Shown piece after piece: positions 61,133 through 64,000 of a stretch of DNA of 64,000 bases; the first letter of the stretch is position 1; each line of letters starts with the position of its first letter. Made by a program: the position numbers and the translations under genes. The notes beneath the pieces are model-generated. The model saw only the letters and a program-made list of their open reading frames with translations, had not been told where the DNA came from and ran no database searches. Origin of the DNA: Aurantimonas sp. HBX-1 (GTDB taxonomy: Bacteria; Pseudomonadota; Alphaproteobacteria; Rhizobiales; Rhizobiaceae); assembly GCF_021391535.1 (NCBI RefSeq), contig NZ_CP090066.1, forward strand, positions 447,501-511,500, read 5' to 3'.

Positions 61133-61408
61133 CAATCGTCTCCCGGCTCGCCCGGCCGTCACTGCTGCTGCAGATAGGCATCGCGCGGGCGGGGAGCCAC
61201 ATAAAACTAAACCGTCCGTCCCGCGCCCGCCCGCCGGATGCCCCGGGGCCGCGTCCCGTCTTGCACGGTTTCCGCCGCGTGCTAGCTGTCGGCCGGGCAG
61301 CCTCGGGCAGGACAATCGATTGAGCCGACATCTGACGCATTCGCCGCTTCGCTCGCGCGGCAGCACGGCGCCGGGCCTTGCGCCGCGGCCGGCAAACGGG
61401 GGCTGCCG

Positions 61409-62032
61409 GTGACGTCCTGGCTGCACCGGCAGCGGCTGGAGGCGGTGCTCGCGGCGGTGCGCGGCTGCGGCGCGCGCAGCGTGCTGGATCTCGGCTGCGG
61501 CGACGGCGACCTGCTGGCGCTGCTAGCGGACGAGCCGCAGATCGAGCGGCTGGTCGGCATCGACCTGTCGCAGGAGGCGCTGGCGCGGCTGCGCACGCGG
61601 CTCGGCACGAAACTGACCGAGACGGCCGGCCGCATCGCGATCGTCCACGGCTCGCTGATCGAGGCGGGGCCGCGATATGCCGGCTTCGACTGCGCCGTGT
61701 TGGTGGAGACGATAGAGCATGTCGACCCGGCCCGCCTCGGCTCGCTCGAGCGGGCGGTGTTCGCCACGATGCGGTCGGCGACGGTGGTGGTGACGACGCC
61801 GAATGCCGAGTTCAACGCCCTCTTGGGGGTGCCGCTCAACCGGTTCCGCCATCCCGACCATCGCTTCGAATGGGACCGTCCACGGTTCCGCCAGTGGGCG
61901 GAGGGTGTGGCGGCGCGGAACCGCTACCTCGTGACCTGCTCCGACATTGCCGGAAACCACAGGGACTTCGGCGGCGCGAGCCAGATGGCGCGGTTCGTGC
62001 GCCAGGAAGTCGAGGTCTCCGAGGCGCCCTGA
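61409..62032 (+). CDS. Hen1-like SAM-dependent RNA methyltransferase domain protein
   Basis: A 207-aa class I methyltransferase. The SAM motif LDLGCGDGDLLALL is at residues 26-39, with the following acidic GIDLSQ. Distinctive is VETIEHVDPARLGSLERAVF: E100, E103 and H104, together with H151 in RHPDHRFEW, reproduce the Glu-Glu-His-His metal site of Hen1, the RNA 3'-terminal ribose 2'-O-methyltransferase. TTPNAEFN and FEWDRPRFRQWAEGVA also match. The Hen1 N-terminal domain and the partner Pnkp are absent. The ATG lies 127 nt into an intergenic run with no strong Shine-Dalgarno. Function as an RNA 2'-O-methyltransferase is inferred from the metal site. Confidence 0.8.
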   Translation: MTSWLHRQRLEAVLAAVRGCGARSVLDLGCGDGDLLALLADEPQIERLVGIDLSQEALARLRTRLGTKLTETAGRIAIVHGSLIEAGPRYAGFDCAVLVETIEHVDPARLGSLERAVFATMRSATVVVTTPNAEFNALLGVPLNRFRHPDHRFEWDRPRFRQWAEGVAARNRYLVTCSDIAGNHRDFGGASQMARFVRQEVEVSEAP

Positions 62033-62108
62033 CCCGGGAGCCGGGAACGCGGGGCCTCCGGCGGCACGATACCGGACGAGGAAGGCGCGGGGGCGTCGGC
62101 CCGTCCAG

Positions 62109-63515
62109 CTAGTCAGGCGAAGCGCGCGCGACAGGCAGCGCGCGCAGGACTTCCAGCACCTTGCCGTCCATCTGCGCGACGTTGAAGCGCATCATGTCCG
62201 GCGCGGTCTGGGCGACGCTGAAGACGTTGCCGGGCGCCAGGACGACGCCCTGGCGAAGGGCGAGCCGGGCCATATCGGCGGCGTCCTGCCCGTCCGGCAG
62301 CCGGCACCAGAGGGTGAAGCCGCCGCGCGGCAGCGTCCATGGCGCGATGCCCAATCCGGCAAGCGCCGCGACGGCGTCCTTGCGCCGCCGGGCGAGGCGG
62401 GTCCTGAGCGCCGCCATGTGCTTGCGGTAGCTGCCGTCGCTGAGGGTGGCATGCACGAGCCCGGCGGCGAGCGGGCTCACGCCGCCGAAGCAGGTCGCGA
62501 CCTGCAGGTCGATCAGCCCTTCGATCCAGTCGCTGCGCGCCGCGATGTAGCCGCAGCGCACGGAGGCCGAGAGCGTCTTGGAGAAGCTGCCGATCCGCAC
62601 CACCCGGGCGAGGCCGTCGAGCGCGGCAAGCCGGGTCGAGGGCTCGGGCTCGAAATCGGCGAAAATGTCGTCCTCGACGATCGTCATGTCGGCCGCGGCG
62701 GCCATCGTCAGGATGCGGTGCGCGACCGCCGGCGAGAGGGTGGCGCCGGTCGGGTTGTGGATGGCGGAATTGGTGACGTAGAGGCGCGGCCGGTGGGTTT
62801 CCACGGCCTGCGCGAACAGAGCCGGGTCCGGCCCTTGTGGCGTCCACGGCACGCTGACGATGTGGACGCGGTGGGCGCGCAGCAGCGCCTGGAAGTTGAA
62901 GTAGCAGGGATCGTCGAGCAGCACCGTGTCGCCGGGCTGCAGGAAGAAGCGGCACAGAAGGTCGAGCGCCTGGGTGCCCGAACCGGTCAGCAGGATACGG
63001 TCGGCGCCGGCCTCGATGCCTTCGGCGGCGAACTGGCGGGCCAGCAGCCGGCGCAGGTCGAGCGAGCCGCGCGTCGGCCCGTAGTCGGCGAGCACCGCAT
63101 CGTCCGCCCGGGCGAGGCCGCGCAGGGCCTTGCGGAGCGACGCGTTCGGCATCCAGTCCGCCGGCAGCCAGCCGCAGCCGGGACGCGATACCCCGGCGCC
63201 GGCGTCGAGCGACTGCCGCGACACCCAGAACGGATCGATCTCGCGCTCCAGCCGGGGCTCGACCTCGGCGAGCAGCAGGGGCGGCAGGGAGCCGGCGACG
63301 AAGAAGCCGGAGCCCGGCCGGGAGCGGATCAGGCCCTCCGCCGCCAGCCGGTCGTAGGCCTCGACCACCGTCGACGGCGAGACACCCATCGCCGCCGCGA
63401 AGCCGCGCACGGAGGGCAGCTTCTCGCCGGCGGCAAGGCTGCGCGTCGCCATGCGGCGGCGGATTTCGTCCATCAGCGCGACGGTTCGCGTCGCGGTACA
63501 CTCGGGGGCGGTCAT
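62109..63515 (-). CDS. MocR-family transcriptional regulator (GntR-HTH plus aminotransferase domain)
   Basis: A 468-aa MocR/PdxR/GabR-type regulator. The N-terminal GntR winged helix (about 9-75) has RSLAAGEKLPSVRGFAAAMGVSPSTVVEAYDRL and RPGSGFFVAG. The C-terminal fold-type I aminotransferase-like domain (about 110-465) keeps the PLP-site features NPTGATLSP and the Schiff-base lysine in IGSFSKTLSASVRCGY. The ATG at 63515 is preferred. It is divergent from an EamA permease 115 nt away, a common MocR arrangement in which the regulator controls the adjacent transporter. Confidence 0.9.
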   Translation of the reverse strand: MTAPECTATRTVALMDEIRRRMATRSLAAGEKLPSVRGFAAAMGVSPSTVVEAYDRLAAEGLIRSRPGSGFFVAGSLPPLLLAEVEPRLEREIDPFWVSRQSLDAGAGVSRPGCGWLPADWMPNASLRKALRGLARADDAVLADYGPTRGSLDLRRLLARQFAAEGIEAGADRILLTGSGTQALDLLCRFFLQPGDTVLLDDPCYFNFQALLRAHRVHIVSVPWTPQGPDPALFAQAVETHRPRLYVTNSAIHNPTGATLSPAVAHRILTMAAAADMTIVEDDIFADFEPEPSTRLAALDGLARVVRIGSFSKTLSASVRCGYIAARSDWIEGLIDLQVATCFGGVSPLAAGLVHATLSDGSYRKHMAALRTRLARRRKDAVAALAGLGIAPWTLPRGGFTLWCRLPDGQDAADMARLALRQGVVLAPGNVFSVAQTAPDMMRFNVAQMDGKVLEVLRALPVARASPD

Positions 63516-63553
63516 CGGGTAACCGTTCGGCTCGTGTAATCCATACAGTTTGG

Positions 63554-63572
63554 CCGAACCGTACCGAACCGT
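63554..63572. repeat. Tandem repeat CCGAACCGT, candidate MocR operator
   Basis: CCGAACCGT occurs at 63554-63562 and 63564-63572, a 10-bp period, in the divergent promoter of the MocR and EamA genes. A near-inverted copy (AACCGTTCGG) lies at 63521-63530, at the regulator start. MocR proteins usually bind spaced direct repeats. Confidence 0.5.
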
Positions 63573-63630
63573 TTCTGTCGAAGCCAGTGCCCGCGGCCTA
63601 GGAAACCGGCTCATGCGGGAGGGCACGACC

Positions 63631-64000
63631 ATGGATCGAACCTATGCGGGCTGGGGCAGCGGGCTGCTCGGCGTCGTCATCTTCAGCGGCTCGCTGCCGG
63701 CGACGCGCGTCGCGATCGGCGGCTTCTCGCCGCTGTTCCTGACCTCCATCCGCGCCGTCATCGCGGCGCTGCTGGGCGCCGGCCTGCTGCTGCTGCTGCG
63801 CCAGCGGCGGCCGGCCGCCGGCGACCTCGCGCCGCTCGCCATCGTCGCCGCCGGCGTCGTGATCGGCTTCCCGCTCCTGACGGCGCTCGCCCTCCAGCAC
63901 GTCACCGCCGCCCATTCCATCGTCTTCGTCGGTCTGCTGCCGCTGGCGACGGCGGGTTTCGCGGTGCTGCGCGGTGGCGAGCGGCCGAGGCCCGCCTTCT
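63631..64000 (+). CDS. EamA/DMT-family transporter, 3' end outside window
   Basis: The first 123 residues of a drug/metabolite transporter (EamA) membrane protein. The N-terminus WGSGLLGVVIFSGSLPATRVAIGGF, then TSIRAVIAALLGAGLLLLL, and AHSIVFVGLLPLATAGFAVL are family-typical helices. GGGAGGG precedes the ATG. It is divergent from the MocR gene, which probably controls it. The substrate is unknown, often an amino acid or vitamin precursor in MocR-linked cases. Confidence 0.85.
   Translation, partial: MDRTYAGWGSGLLGVVIFSGSLPATRVAIGGFSPLFLTSIRAVIAALLGAGLLLLLRQRRPAAGDLAPLAIVAAGVVIGFPLLTALALQHVTAAHSIVFVGLLPLATAGFAVLRGGERPRPAF

Overview
The window is GC-rich, densely coded bacterial chromosome. 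The rRNA sequence, an initiator tRNA downstream of an rrn operon, a Ugp transporter preceded by a Pho-type box, TRAP transporters and OtsBA trehalose synthesis all point to an alphaproteobacterium, most likely Hyphomicrobiales (Rhizobiales). The genus cannot be told from sequence reading alone. No insertion sequence, prophage, integrase or CRISPR array was seen. The region looks like stable chromosome with a strong accent on nutrient scavenging.

Layout. Positions 1-2800 hold the 3' part of a 23S rRNA, a 5S rRNA and a terminator. A fadD-type acyl-CoA ligase (3200-4867) sits between the 5S gene and an initiator tRNA-fMet (5074-5150). A P-type cation ATPase (minus strand) and a choline-sulfatase (betC) follow. 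Next comes a complete ugpBAEC glycerol-3-phosphate/glycerophosphodiester ABC transporter (10222-14441) with a triple 11-bp Pho-box-like repeat upstream. A tandem glycine riboswitch (14602-14795) precedes a DadA-like FAD amino-acid oxidoreductase. Then come an N-acetylmuramidase, otsB-otsA, an MFS exporter and a PPK2 polyphosphate kinase. From 21.5 to 25.0 kb lies an envelope-stress module: an OmpR/EnvZ-type two-component system, an RcnB-like protein and a divergent Spy/CpxP-like protein.

The core is a pectin/hexuronate island at about 27-45 kb. A minus-strand TRAP transporter (dctPQM) is divergent from altronate dehydratase (uxaA). A minus-strand group of a GntR regulator, uxuA, kdgK and a serine hydrolase is divergent from a plus-strand group of uxaC, a second dctPQM, uxuB, kdgF, kduI and kduD. 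Together these take D-glucuronate, probably D-galacturonate, and unsaturated uronates from pectin to 2-keto-3-deoxygluconate and phosphorylate it. The aldolase eda and any polysaccharide lyase are not in the window.

At 45.1-51.1 kb a 2H-type phosphoesterase (DUF1045) and a PHP metallophosphoesterase are divergent from a four-gene ABC importer. I read this as a candidate organophosphorus scavenging unit, the least-described system here. The remainder holds purU, a D,D-carboxypeptidase lipoprotein, a SelD-associated-type FAD oxidoreductase that appears to lack an ATG/GTG/TTG start, a FecR/CHASE2-adenylate cyclase pair, a serine/threonine dehydratase-like enzyme, hydroxypyruvate isomerase, exonuclease III, several DUF proteins, a Hen1-like RNA methyltransferase domain, and a MocR regulator divergent from an EamA permease cut by the window end.

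A recurring theme is a hairpin directly after the binding-protein gene in all four binding-protein-dependent transporters.
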